A program made the translations under genes and the position numbers. The notes under the pieces were generated by a model that had not been told where the DNA came from, ran no database searches, and was given only the letters and a program-made list of their open reading frames with translations. This document shows positions 25,061 to 33,663 of a stretch of DNA of 64,000 nucleotides, in pieces. Origin of the DNA: an uncultured Sphingomonadales bacterium (lineage in GTDB: Bacteria > Pseudomonadota > Alphaproteobacteria > Sphingomonadales > Sphingomonadaceae); NCBI GenBank assembly GCA_903832325.1, contig CAILBC010000045.1, positions 80,297 to 144,296 of the forward strand, in the 5' to 3' direction. Every line of letters begins with the position of its first letter. The first letter of the stretch is position 1.

Positions 25061-26509
25061 TCAGTAGGCCCCGCGAGCGCTCAGCACGGCCGGAACGGTG
25101 CGCGGGACCAGCATCAGATCCTGCACCAGCGACCGCGAGTTCAGATAGGCAACATCAAGTTCGACCTGCTGTTCGAACGGGATGTCGGCGCGGCCGCTGA
25201 CCTGCCAGGTGCAAGTCAGGCCGGGGCGGCCACCCAGACGGGCGCGCTGCGCCGGGCCATAAGCCAGGACTTCCTGGGGCAGCGCCGGGCGCGGGCCGAC
25301 CACCGACATGTCACCGGCCGCAATGTTGATCAGCTGGGGCAGTTCGTCCAGCGACAGGCGACGCAGCACCGCACCGACGCGGGTGACGCGCGGGTCGCGC
25401 TTCATCTTGAAATTGCCATCGCGTTCGGACAGCGCAGCGATCGCGGCCAGGCGGGCTTCGGCATCGATCACCATCGAACGGAATTTCCACATGCGGAACG
25501 GTTTGCCATTGGCGCCGATCCGGGTCTGGCGAAAGAACACCGGGCCACCGTCTTCCAGCTTGATCGCAAGCGCAACGGCGCCAAACAGCAGCGAAAAGAC
25601 CACCAGCGCAAAAGTCGCGGCCACGCGGTCGATGCCGTGCTTCATCGTCAGCGACAGGCGCGGGCCGATACTGCGCTGGTCCCAGCCGTTGACCATCGAT
25701 CGGGCGATGAACATCGGGTTGCCCAGCACATAGCGCACGAACAGGCGGCGGGGTTCCTGCGCCAGGCGCCACATCCATTCGCAACCGACGGCGCGAAACA
25801 CCTGCGGCGCGCGGGGGATCGAACCCGAATAGTAATCGAACAGACCGCCCACGCCCATGGCAACCCGCGCCGTCAGACGATCGCGGACCCGGTCGATCCA
25901 CTTTTCCTGCAGCGGCACGCCCATGCCGACCAGCACGATGCCGGCGCCCGAGGCGTTGATTTCGGCGATCATCGCGTCTTCGCGGGCGCGGTCCCAATAC
26001 CCGTCGCGGGTGCCGGCAATGACCAGGCCGGGAAAGCGGGCAACCATTGTCGCGGCCGCGGCGGCGGCGATGCCCGGCTTGCCGCCAAGCAGATAGATCG
26101 ATGCGCCCTGGGCAGCGGCTTTGCGGCACAGTTCGGGGAACAAGTCGGTGCCGTTCAGATTGTCGCCCAGCGTTTCACCGGCCAGCTTTGCGGCCAGCGA
26201 CAGGCCGCTGCCATCGGGCAGCAGGAAATCGGCGCGACGCAGCGCGGCGGCATAGCCCGCATCGGCGCCCAGCATGTTGACGCAGTGGGCGTTGATGAAC
26301 TGGATGGTGCTGCGTTCGCGGCGGCCGACCATCGCGACGATGTCGTGCGCCACTTCGCTGCGCTGACCGGCGATCAGGTCAAGCCCGAACAGGCGGGTGC
26401 GGCGCATGTCGCGCAGCCGGGGCGCGTTGTCGATCGGAGCCTGAACAGCGCGATCAAAATACTGATCATCAAGTCCAAGGGTCTGGACGGAAGAGAAACG
26501 CTTGAGCAT
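25061..26509 (-). CDS. Fusion: WecG/TagA/CpsF glycosyltransferase + bacterial sugar phosphotransferase
   Basis: A 482-aa protein joining two normally separate exopolysaccharide enzymes. Residues about 40-275 form a WecG/TagA/CpsF glycosyltransferase (QFINAHCVNML, LPDGSGLSLAAKL, LNGTDLFPELC, GVGGLFDYYSG). From about residue 290 comes a polyprenyl-phosphate sugar-1-phosphate transferase of the WcaJ/PglC type: one membrane segment, then GPVFFRQTRIG, FRMWKFRSM, LRRLSLDELPQLINIAAGDMS and VGPRPALP. It could therefore start the lipid-linked repeat unit and add a later sugar. The ATG at 26509 has a GGAG site seven bases upstream. Opposite in direction to the export genes. Confidence 0.9.
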   Translation of the reverse strand: MLKRFSSVQTLGLDDQYFDRAVQAPIDNAPRLRDMRRTRLFGLDLIAGQRSEVAHDIVAMVGRRERSTIQFINAHCVNMLGADAGYAAALRRADFLLPDGSGLSLAAKLAGETLGDNLNGTDLFPELCRKAAAQGASIYLLGGKPGIAAAAAATMVARFPGLVIAGTRDGYWDRAREDAMIAEINASGAGIVLVGMGVPLQEKWIDRVRDRLTARVAMGVGGLFDYYSGSIPRAPQVFRAVGCEWMWRLAQEPRRLFVRYVLGNPMFIARSMVNGWDQRSIGPRLSLTMKHGIDRVAATFALVVFSLLFGAVALAIKLEDGGPVFFRQTRIGANGKPFRMWKFRSMVIDAEARLAAIAALSERDGNFKMKRDPRVTRVGAVLRRLSLDELPQLINIAAGDMSVVGPRPALPQEVLAYGPAQRARLGGRPGLTCTWQVSGRADIPFEQQVELDVAYLNSRSLVQDLMLVPRTVPAVLSARGAY

Positions 26510-26625
26510 CGGACAACTCCTGCAATCGGTTGCCAAACCAAGTGCAGGTGCCGTGCCAAATTGAATTATTACGCGTTTTCAGTTCTTTGAAGTTTTCCGT
26601 GCTGAAACATTCGCAAATTGCGCCG

Positions 26626-26699
26626 GTGCAGAATGCAAACCCGTTGCAAAATGCAAAGGGCGCCCGAAGGCGCCCTTGCCGGTCATTGCAAAATGCAAA
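26626..26699. repeat. TTGCAAAATGCAAA direct repeats flanking a strong hairpin
   Basis: Two identical 14-mers TTGCAAAATGCAAA lie at 26644-26657 and 26686-26699, with a third diverged copy (GTGCAGAATGCAAA) at 26626-26639. Between the two identical copies is a 9-bp stem hairpin AAGGGCGCC/GGCGCCCTT (26656-26677, loop CGAA). On the minus strand it is followed by a T-rich TTTGCATTTTGC, so it may terminate the ATP-grasp transcript. The rest of 26510-26721 shows no gene. Confidence 0.65.
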
Positions 26700-26721
26700 G
26701 GAGCCGATTCAGCCCGTTGGG

Positions 26722-27990
26722 TCAGGCAGCAATTGAATCGGCCATGGGTGCTGCCGGGCGCTCATGCTCCGGGCGGTCGCGCATCGCGGCCACAATGTCG
26801 GGCTCATTGATCGGCATGTCGAGATGCCAGCCGCGCGCGAGTGCCTCGCAGTGCCAGGCCGGGTCCAACGCGTTGGGAAACAGCAACGTCTGCGCCGATC
26901 CGGTGGCCAGCACCGGTTCGGCAGGCGCGGCGCCGCCGTGCACGAGATCGGCCAGCAATCCGGCAAAATCCATCCCGACTTGCACGCCCAGATTGAGAAT
27001 GGCCACCGGGCGGGGGTTGCATTCGATCAGCAGCGCGGGTCGGCCATCGTCGGGCAGCATGTAATCAAACGAGACAAGGCCGTGCAGGCCCATCGCGGCA
27101 ATCATTTTCTCCGCGCTGTCGACCATGACCTGATCATGGCACACCTGGACGGCGATGCTGGGCCCATTGGAATTGATCGGCGCCAGTTTTTCGGCACAGA
27201 CGCCGGCCACCATCTTGCCATGCCATGCAAGCGCGCAAATCATCGCGGCCTGCCCCGCGATACCGGATTGCAAATCAATATCGGTCTGGACCGGCCACCA
27301 GTCATGGTCGAGCACGCGGCGGACGACCCCCCGGGCAAAGCCAAAACTGCGGCGGGTCGCGGCGAAAGCAGCCCGCAATGCGGCGGCATCGTTGCACCGC
27401 GTTACGCCGCGCCCTGCCCAACTGAACGATTCTTTCAGATAGACCGGATAGCCGATCTGTTCTGCCGCCATGACAGCCATCGCGGCGCTGTGCACCGTTA
27501 CGCTTTCCGGCACAGGTACACCGACCGAACGGGCAACCGCGAGCGTCTGCGATTTCAGCAAGCTGGCTGCATAAAACGCCGGATCACCAAGCGACGCGGC
27601 GATGGCCGGCGGGATCGGCACCCCGCCGATGCGGCCGCTTTTCCGGTTGGCGAGCGCCTGAATGATCATCACCGACTGCTCGCAGCCCGGCACGACCAGC
27701 TTTGCGCCCGACGCGGCAACCGCCTCGCACAAAGCGCGGCCCAGCGGCGCGAGTGCGCGTCCGGTGGGCATGATATCGCGGCGGACGAGATATCGGCTGG
27801 CGGCAAGCAGGTTGCCCTCCGGGCACAGCGCACCCACACGCAACCCGGCAGCAGCAAACGGTTCGGCCAGCCCCTGGTCAATCGTGCTGCCAAAGCTGCT
27901 GACCGCGCCGATCTGGCTGATCCAGACCCGCCGTGCCGCGCACTGGCAGCGCGATCCTTCGGCAGGCACGCTGCCGCTGGGTGAAGTCAT
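26722..27990 (-). CDS. ATP-grasp family ligase/carboxylase-like protein
   Basis: A protein of up to 422 aa with an ATP-grasp fold similar to carbamoyl-phosphate-synthase-like/D-Ala-D-Ala-ligase-like enzymes in surface-polysaccharide loci. Visible features: VPGCEQSVMIIQAL in the N-terminal domain, the ATP-binding lysine region YPVYLKESFSWAGRGVTRC, and the metal-binding ALLIECNPRPV. Such enzymes join a carboxylate to an amine, possibly decorating the polymer; the substrate is unknown. Recognisable family sequence begins only at about residue 22 (VWISQIGAVSSFG). The first 20 codons are antisense to what should be flippase coding sequence, so its original start may be lost at a rearrangement junction. 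Confidence 0.75.
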   Translation of the reverse strand: MTSPSGSVPAEGSRCQCAARRVWISQIGAVSSFGSTIDQGLAEPFAAAGLRVGALCPEGNLLAASRYLVRRDIMPTGRALAPLGRALCEAVAASGAKLVVPGCEQSVMIIQALANRKSGRIGGVPIPPAIAASLGDPAFYAASLLKSQTLAVARSVGVPVPESVTVHSAAMAVMAAEQIGYPVYLKESFSWAGRGVTRCNDAAALRAAFAATRRSFGFARGVVRRVLDHDWWPVQTDIDLQSGIAGQAAMICALAWHGKMVAGVCAEKLAPINSNGPSIAVQVCHDQVMVDSAEKMIAAMGLHGLVSFDYMLPDDGRPALLIECNPRPVAILNLGVQVGMDFAGLLADLVHGGAAPAEPVLATGSAQTLLFPNALDPAWHCEALARGWHLDMPINEPDIVAAMRDRPEHERPAAPMADSIAA

Positions 27991-28630
27991 GCGCTATGCC
28001 GGGTCGGTGCTGCTGGCCGACGGCCTGACCGCGGTGCGCACCCAGGGGGACAACCTGATCATTGCCGCAGCGCTCGGCACGACGGCGCTGGGCACGTATT
28101 TCTTTGCCTTCAACGCCGGCATCGGCATCCTGTCATCGCTGGTCGGGGCATTTGGATCGGTGATTTTCCCGATGTTCTGCGGCGCCCCGGCCGGGGCGCC
28201 GCGCGTGGCGGTGCTGCGCCGGGTGGCGGTGGGCGGGGCAATCGTGTTCGTTCCGCTGATCGCGCTGCAGGCGCTGGGCGCGCCGTGGTACATGCCGATC
28301 GTGTTTGGCGCGCACTGGGCCTTTGCCGCGCCCTATATCGCGGTGATGTGCCTGGCCGGGGTGCCGCTGATCATCACCCAGATCACCACCAGCTGGCTGC
28401 GCGCCGAAGGGCGGGTTTCGACCGATGCGATGTTCAGCGCGATCACCTGCGTTCTGGCGCTGGGCGGCCTGTCGATCGGCGTGCAAAGCGGCCGCATCGG
28501 GCTGGCGATTGCCGGGCTGGTCTGTGGCCAGACGATTGCAGCCGTATGGTTTGCGCTGCGCGTGCTGATCCCCGCGCTCGATCTGCGGCGCAAGGCGGCG
28601 GCGCTTCTGGTGGTGATCGATCATGGCTGA
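27989..28630 (+). pseudogene. Polysaccharide flippase (Wzx/MOP family), C-terminal half only
   Basis: 213 codons that match the second half of a Wzx-type flippase: GSVLLADGLTAVRTQGDNLIIAAALG, then about six membrane segments ending in QTIAAVWFALRVLIPALDL. Family members have about 12-14 membrane segments and 420-500 residues, and the N-terminal half is absent; in its place the ATP-grasp gene runs in the opposite direction. The in-frame ATG at 27989 shares the four bases CATG with the ATP-grasp start; recognisable frame may extend back to about 27950. The 3' end is intact and overlaps the next glycosyltransferase (ATG within the stop region), so the downstream operon order is original. Confidence 0.75.
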
Positions 28631-29585
28631 CCACCCCGCCACATTGCGCCCCCTGCCCGGCCCGGCCATGGCCGTGGTCATGCCGGTCTACAACGCCGCA
28701 GCAACGCTGGCAGCGACCATCGCCAGCGTCGCCGCGCAGGACTGCGCCGATTTCGAGCTGATCGCGATCGATGACGGGTCACGCGATGACAGCCTGGCCC
28801 TGCTCCACCGGCTGGCCGCCGATGATCCGCGCATCCGCGTGCTGGCACGCGCCAATGGCGGGGTTTCGTCGGCGCGCAATCTGGGGGTGGCGGCCGCCAC
28901 GGCGCCGCTGATCGCGTTTCTGGATGCCGACGATTTGTGGGACCCGGGCAAGCTGTCGGCGCATCTGGCGCTGCATCGCGCCCGGCCGGCGCTGGTTGCC
29001 AGCTATGCCCGGATCGCGTTCATCGCTGCCGATGCCACCGCCATCGCCGGCGCGCGCACGCATTCGTCACTGGCGCCCGATCCGCTGGGCCTGCTGGCGG
29101 TACTGGGGGAAAATCCCGTTTGCACCGCATCCAATTTCGTGGTGCGGCGCGATGCCTTTGTGGCTTGCGGCGGCTTTGACGAACAGTTGGGCTTTGCCGA
29201 AGATCAGGAAGTGGTCGCCCGGTTGATCGCCCGGGGCGGGATGATCGCCGGCATCGATGCGGTGCTGACCGGTTACCGGCTGAGCGTGATGGGCCTGTCG
29301 ATGGACCTTGACCGGATGCATCATGGCTGGCGCGAAGTCGTGGCGCGCCACTTGCCCGATCCGCGCGCGCGCGCCCGGCTTGAGGCGCTCTATTACCGCT
29401 ATCTCGCGCGGCGCGCCTTGCGCTCGGGCGGACGCCCCGGGCTGGCGCTGCGCTATGTCGTGCAGGGCCTGCGCAGCGATGCGCGCGGTTTTCTTGAACA
29501 ACCCCGACGCAGCCTGGCGACAATCGCCGCGGCGCTGGTGGCCCCGTTATTGCCGACAACGCTGCGTCTGCGGCTGTTTGCCTGA
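28623..29585 (+). CDS. Family 2 glycosyltransferase
   Basis: A 320-aa GT-A fold enzyme transferring a nucleotide-activated sugar. VVMPVYNAAATLAATIASV opens the domain; the nucleotide-binding IDDGSRDDS lies near residue 50 and the metal-binding DADD near residue 100; CGGFDEQLGFAEDQEV provides the catalytic acidic motif near 185-200. The C-terminal 100 residues are helical and basic. It begins inside the flippase stop, so it was translated as part of the flippase operon. Acceptor and sugar cannot be assigned. Confidence 0.92.
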   Translation: MADHPATLRPLPGPAMAVVMPVYNAAATLAATIASVAAQDCADFELIAIDDGSRDDSLALLHRLAADDPRIRVLARANGGVSSARNLGVAAATAPLIAFLDADDLWDPGKLSAHLALHRARPALVASYARIAFIAADATAIAGARTHSSLAPDPLGLLAVLGENPVCTASNFVVRRDAFVACGGFDEQLGFAEDQEVVARLIARGGMIAGIDAVLTGYRLSVMGLSMDLDRMHHGWREVVARHLPDPRARARLEALYYRYLARRALRSGGRPGLALRYVVQGLRSDARGFLEQPRRSLATIAAALVAPLLPTTLRLRLFA

Positions 29586-29599
29586 GTTTTCGTGTGGTT

Positions 29600-29668
29600 C
29601 CGGCGTTCGCGCCGGGTGTGCCCAATATCGTTGAAAGCCAATATCGTTGAAAGCCAATCTGGTGAAAG
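29600..29668 (+). repeat. UUCG-loop hairpin and 16-bp tandem repeat between two glycosyltransferase genes
   Basis: A perfect hairpin CCGGCG-TTCG-CGCCGG (29600-29615) follows the first GT2 stop by 14 bases. Next come two exact copies of CCAATATCGTTGAAAG (29622-29637 and 29638-29653) and a third imperfect copy (29654-29668), ending just before the start of the next GT2 gene. The last copy supplies GGTGAAAGGA, the probable ribosome site. Confidence 0.8.
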
Positions 29669-29677
29669 GATTCCATC

Positions 29678-30670
29678 ATGACCAGCCCCCGCGTTTCCGT
29701 GGTGATGCCGGTGTACAATGTCGAAACCTATGTCGCCGAAGCGATCGATTCGGTGCTGGCGCAAGGTTTCCGCGATTTCGAGCTGATCATCGTCGATGAT
29801 GGCGGCAGCGACGGATCGATGGCGATCTGCCGCGGCTATGCCGATCCGCGCATTCGCATTGTCACCCAGGCCAATCGCGGGCTGGCCGGCGCGCGCAACA
29901 CCGGGATTGCCCATTCGCGCGGCGACTATGTCGCCCTGCTCGATTCCGATGACCGCTGGCTGCCCGAAAAGCTGGCGCTCCATGTCATCCACCTCGACAA
30001 TGCACCGGCCATCGGGGTCAGCTATGCCCCGTCGCGGTTTATCGACGAAGCCGGCCAGTCGATGCGGATCGTGCAGCGTCCAAAACTGGCCGGGGTCACC
30101 CCGCGCGACATTTTCTGCCGCAATCCGGTGGGCAACGGGTCAGCGCCGGTGTTGCGCCGCAGCGCGCTTGATACGGTGATCTTTCCCCACCCGGATGAGC
30201 CGTCGCGGATGTGCTGGTTCGACGAATCGCTGCGCCAGTCGGAAGATATCGAAATGTGGCTGCGCCTGGCGCTGGTTGGCAAAGTCGCCTTTGAAGGCAT
30301 TGCACCGGTGCTGACCGAATATCGCGTCGGCAGCGGCGGGCTTTCGGCGCAGATCCCGCGCCAGTTTGAAACCTGGCGTGGCGTGGCGGACCGCGTGGCG
30401 GGCTATGCCCCCGCGTTTGCCGCCGCGAATGTCGCGCGCGCCCGCGCCTATCAATTGCGTTACCTGGCGCGCCGCGCGATTCAGCTGGGCGACGGGGCGA
30501 TGGCGCTGACGCTGTTGCGCCAGGCCGCCGCCAGCAACATGCGCGCGCTGGTTGAAGAACCGGTCAAATCGTTGACCACGCTGGGCGCCGCGCTGGTTGG
30601 CAAAGCCCTTGGCCGGCAACGGTTTGCCCGGCTTGCGGGCCGCGCCGCCGGCGGCAGGCTGGTTGCCTGA
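29678..30670 (+). CDS. Family 2 glycosyltransferase
   Basis: A 330-aa GT-A enzyme similar in layout to the previous gene. VVMPVYNVETYVAEAIDSVLAQG is followed by VDDGGSDGS near residue 42 and LLDSDDRWLP near residue 89; the acidic DESLRQSEDIEMWLRLALVG motif at about 185-205 is characteristic. The start at 29678 has AAGGA upstream within the 16-bp repeat array. It precedes the GT4 gene by two bases. The two GT2 genes may be an ancient duplication followed by divergence; product linkage unknown. Confidence 0.93.
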   Translation: MTSPRVSVVMPVYNVETYVAEAIDSVLAQGFRDFELIIVDDGGSDGSMAICRGYADPRIRIVTQANRGLAGARNTGIAHSRGDYVALLDSDDRWLPEKLALHVIHLDNAPAIGVSYAPSRFIDEAGQSMRIVQRPKLAGVTPRDIFCRNPVGNGSAPVLRRSALDTVIFPHPDEPSRMCWFDESLRQSEDIEMWLRLALVGKVAFEGIAPVLTEYRVGSGGLSAQIPRQFETWRGVADRVAGYAPAFAAANVARARAYQLRYLARRAIQLGDGAMALTLLRQAAASNMRALVEEPVKSLTTLGAALVGKALGRQRFARLAGRAAGGRLVA

Positions 30671-30672
30671 TC

Positions 30673-31758
30673 ATGCCGGCCGCCGGGCAAGGCCCGCACC
30701 CCGTCAAGATGCGTATCGTCAATCTGCTTGATGATGTTTCGCTGGGCGGGGTGACGCGCGCGCTGGGGGTATTTGCCACGCCGACGCTGCAGGCCGTTGC
30801 CGAAAGCCGCACCGTTGCCGTGGCGCCGGGCGGCATCATGCCGCCGCGCGATGCGGCCGATGTGTTCATCATCCATTTCACGGTCAGCTGGAAACGGCTG
30901 CTGTTTCTGATGCTGTTGCGCCTGACGCACCGGCAGGCGCGCATCATTCTGGTCGAACACAGCTATACCCGCGCGTTCGAGGCGCAATTTGTGCGGCATC
31001 GCGGGCGGTTTCGCCTGATGCTGCGGATGGCGGCGCGGCTGGTCGATGCCGTGGTCTGCGTCAGCCACGCCCAGGCGCGCTGGCTGGGCGATGCCGCCGC
31101 GATTGCACCGGACCGGATTGCCGTAATCCATCCTTATGTGGCCAATCCGGGCCTCGTGACGGTGCCCCTGCCCCAACCCGATCCGGGCCGGCCCTTGCGC
31201 ATCGGCGCCTATGGGCGGTTCTGCCTGCAAAAGGGTTTTGATGTGGTGGTGCGCGGGTTTCACGCCGGCCATTTTGGCGATGCGCAGCTCATTCTGGGCG
31301 GGTTTGGTGAAGACGAGGCGCAATTGCGCGCGCTGGCCGATGGATCGCCGCAGATCCATTTTACCGGCAAAGTGGATGATGTGGCGGCATTCCTTGCCGG
31401 GGTCGACGTGGTGGCGATCCCGTCGCGGTGGGAAGCCTATGGCATGGTTGCCAATGAAGCACGCGAAGCGGGCCGCCCGATCCTTGTCGCGCCGTGCGAC
31501 GGCCTGCCCGAACAGACTGCCGGTGCTGGCGGCACGCAGGCCCGGCCCGCCGGGCTGGTGGTGGATTTCGCCGATCCCGCCGCCATCGCCGGCGCGCTCG
31601 CCCGGCTGACCCCGCCGGCGCTGGTTGCCATGGGCCAGGCCGGGCGCGCCTCCACCGCCGATTGCGGCCCGGCGCGCGAACGGCAGTGGGCGGCGCTTAT
31701 CAGCCGGCTGGGATCAGCCGGCCGGGATCAGCGGGTCGGGAACGGCGCCGCCCGATAG
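30673..31758 (+). CDS. Family 4 (GT-B) glycosyltransferase
   Basis: A 361-aa enzyme of the glycosyl transferase group 1 type. After an N-terminal Rossmann-like domain (VNLLDDVSLGGVTRAL, CVSHAQARWLGD), the C-terminal domain contains IGAYGRFCLQKGFDVVVRGF, FTGKVDDVAAFLAGVDVVAIPS and the nucleotide-sugar-binding RWEAYGMVANEAREAGRPI. It is the last gene of the exopolysaccharide operon and ends 4 bp from the convergent DUF1330 gene. An internal ATG (MRIVNLL) at 30709 is a plausible alternative start, since the first 12 residues look unlike the family. Confidence 0.9.
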   Translation: MPAAGQGPHPVKMRIVNLLDDVSLGGVTRALGVFATPTLQAVAESRTVAVAPGGIMPPRDAADVFIIHFTVSWKRLLFLMLLRLTHRQARIILVEHSYTRAFEAQFVRHRGRFRLMLRMAARLVDAVVCVSHAQARWLGDAAAIAPDRIAVIHPYVANPGLVTVPLPQPDPGRPLRIGAYGRFCLQKGFDVVVRGFHAGHFGDAQLILGGFGEDEAQLRALADGSPQIHFTGKVDDVAAFLAGVDVVAIPSRWEAYGMVANEAREAGRPILVAPCDGLPEQTAGAGGTQARPAGLVVDFADPAAIAGALARLTPPALVAMGQAGRASTADCGPARERQWAALISRLGSAGRDQRVGNGAAR

Positions 31759-31762
31759 CCGG

Positions 31763-32053
31763 TCAGGCCATGCCTTCAACCACCATGACCCGGTAATCTG
31801 CGCCCAGATTGCGGAATTTGCGCGCGTTGGTGTAATCGGGGCTTTCGTACCAGGCCATGGCTGCCGCCTTGTCGGCAAAGCGGATCACCACCACGCCATC
31901 GGCTTCGGCGCCTTCCAGCGTTTCGACAGCGCCATAGAACACCAGCGGCTCCAGCGGATGGCCCGCGGTGGAGGCCTGCGCAAGCGCGCCATATTCGGCC
32001 ATCGCCGCTTCGTCACGCAGGCGGTCGCGAATGAAGATCAGATAGGCAGACAT
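31763..32053 (-). CDS. DUF1330 family protein
   Basis: A 96-aa alpha-beta dimeric-barrel protein. The N-terminus MSAYLIFIRDRLRD and the C-terminal RFADKAAAMAWYESPDYTNARKFR are typical of DUF1330. Members are ferredoxin-like small proteins of unknown catalytic role. Convergent with the GT4 gene and divergent from the hydrolase gene; nothing around it points to a specific pathway. Confidence 0.88.
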   Translation of the reverse strand: MSAYLIFIRDRLRDEAAMAEYGALAQASTAGHPLEPLVFYGAVETLEGAEADGVVVIRFADKAAAMAWYESPDYTNARKFRNLGADYRVMVVEGMA

Positions 32054-32156
32054 CTCTCGATTTATCCTTATGATTGGCAAGGTCGGGCGATCATGGCGCG
32101 ACAAATGTGCCTTGTCGATGGCCGATGACGCCCGAACGACCTGACCGGAGAATGCC

Positions 32157-33068
32157 ATGCCACCGACCTGGACCCCCGACCCTGCCAGCGGCATCGCCAT
32201 CGAAATGGTCGCTGCCGGGGGCCACACCTTTGAAGTGGCCACCGCGGGCAGTGGCGACCATCTGGCGCTGTGCCTTCACGGTTTTCCCGAACTGCATTAT
32301 TCGTGGCGGCACCAGATCCCGCTGCTGGCCGGCATGGGCTATCGCGTGTGGGCACCGAATTTGCGCGGCTATGGCGCGTCATATCGGCCGGAAGGGATCG
32401 AACCCTATCGCGTGGGGCATCTGGTGGACGATGTGGCGGCGCTGGTCGATGCCAGCGGGGCGCAGCGGCTGACGCTGATCGCGCATGATTGGGGTGGCGC
32501 GCTGGCGTGGTATTTCGCGATCCGCAAAGTGCGCCCGCTTGACCGGCTGGTGGTGATGAACCTGCCCCACCCCGCCTGCCTGCAGGCCGCGCTGCGCCAT
32601 TGGCCGCAACGCCGGCGCAGCTGGTACATGGCGTTTTTCCAGCTGCCTTGGCTGCCCGAACGGATGCTGCTGCGCGGCGGTGCCACCGGCATTCGCGGCG
32701 CATTTCGCGGCATGGCGGTGGACAAGACCCGCTTTCCCGACGCCGTGCTCGATGTCTATGCCCGCGCCGCGCTGGCGCCGGGGGCGCTGACCGCAATGAT
32801 CAACTGGTACCGCGCCGCATTCCGCCACCGTGCAGACATGGACCATGGCGATGGCGAGGTTGCCGTGCCCACGTTGCAGATCTGGGGCGAGGCGGATACC
32901 GCGCTGGGCCTGGAAACGCTCGACGGCACCGACGCCTATGTGCCGCACCTGACTCAGCGGCGCCTGCCGGGTGTTTCGCACTGGGTGCAGCAGGAAGCGC
33001 CCGAGGCGGTCAACGCGATCCTGGCCGAATGGCTGCCCCGGGCGGACCGCACCGATCCGCCCGCGTGA
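32157..33068 (+). CDS. Alpha/beta hydrolase, epoxide hydrolase/dehalogenase-like
   Basis: A 303-aa alpha/beta hydrolase. The oxyanion motif HGFPE is at residues 41-45; the nucleophile elbow AHDWGGA places an aspartate at residue 111, which separates it from serine esterases and puts it with epoxide hydrolases, haloalkane dehalogenases and fluoroacetate dehalogenases. The acid is probably in GEADTAL near residue 245 and the histidine in VSHWVQQE near 280. No signal peptide. It ends 10 bp from the convergent cytochrome b561 gene. Substrate unknown. Confidence 0.88.
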   Translation: MPPTWTPDPASGIAIEMVAAGGHTFEVATAGSGDHLALCLHGFPELHYSWRHQIPLLAGMGYRVWAPNLRGYGASYRPEGIEPYRVGHLVDDVAALVDASGAQRLTLIAHDWGGALAWYFAIRKVRPLDRLVVMNLPHPACLQAALRHWPQRRRSWYMAFFQLPWLPERMLLRGGATGIRGAFRGMAVDKTRFPDAVLDVYARAALAPGALTAMINWYRAAFRHRADMDHGDGEVAVPTLQIWGEADTALGLETLDGTDAYVPHLTQRRLPGVSHWVQQEAPEAVNAILAEWLPRADRTDPPA

Positions 33069-33078
33069 CGCATCGCGC

Positions 33079-33663
33079 CTATTTGCCGAACCACATGCGC
33101 CGGAACTGCGCCTGGCCATCAAGAAACTGGTGCTTCAGCGCGCCGGCAACATGCAGCACGAGCAGGCCGATCAGCACATAGGCGGTCAGCGTGTGCGCCG
33201 CGCCCAGCTTGTCATGCCACCAATCCTTGCCGGCATCGGTCAGCGCGCCAAACAGCGGCAGGCGGAACCACGGGATCTGGCCATAGAGCTGCATCGGGTG
33301 CGAAGCCGCGCCCTTCCACGCCGAATCATGCAGCCACCCGGCCAGCGGCACCACCGCCATCAGCAGATAGAGCGTGTGGTGCACACCGGTTGACAGCCCG
33401 CGTTCCCAGCCTTTCAGCCCGGGCAGCGGCGCCGGCGCGGGGTGGCCGATTTTCCACAGCACGCGCATTGCCACAAGGCCGATCACGGTAATGCCGATCG
33501 ATTTGTGCAGATCGACCGCGGCGCGAAGCCGATCGGGGTGCGCCGCCTCCAGCGAGTCAAACCCCAGCCCCTGCCACAAATTGTAACCGATACCGATGGC
33601 CACCAGCCAGTGCAGCGCAACCGCCACCGAGCTGTAACGGCCGTTTGTAGGACTTTGGGGCAT
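33079..33663 (-). CDS. Cytochrome b561 family protein
   Basis: A 194-aa four-helix membrane cytochrome of the bacterial (prokaryotic) b561 type, shuttling electrons between quinol and periplasmic acceptors. Histidines suited to bind two b haems are in AVALHWLVAIG, DLHKSIGITVIG, VHHTLYLLMAVVPLAGWL and GAAHTLTAYVLIGLLVLHVAGALKH. Start at 33663 with a GGAG site ten bases upstream; a longer frame reaching 33768 is unlikely. The 260 bp to the divergent glycosyltransferase gene holds no gene; it includes a locally AT-rich patch near 33680-33710. Confidence 0.9.
   Translation of the reverse strand: MPQSPTNGRYSSVAVALHWLVAIGIGYNLWQGLGFDSLEAAHPDRLRAAVDLHKSIGITVIGLVAMRVLWKIGHPAPAPLPGLKGWERGLSTGVHHTLYLLMAVVPLAGWLHDSAWKGAASHPMQLYGQIPWFRLPLFGALTDAGKDWWHDKLGAAHTLTAYVLIGLLVLHVAGALKHQFLDGQAQFRRMWFGK

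Noticed and set aside
29622..29668. Possible CRISPR-like repeats
   Set aside because: Units are contiguous with no spacers and only 16 bp long.
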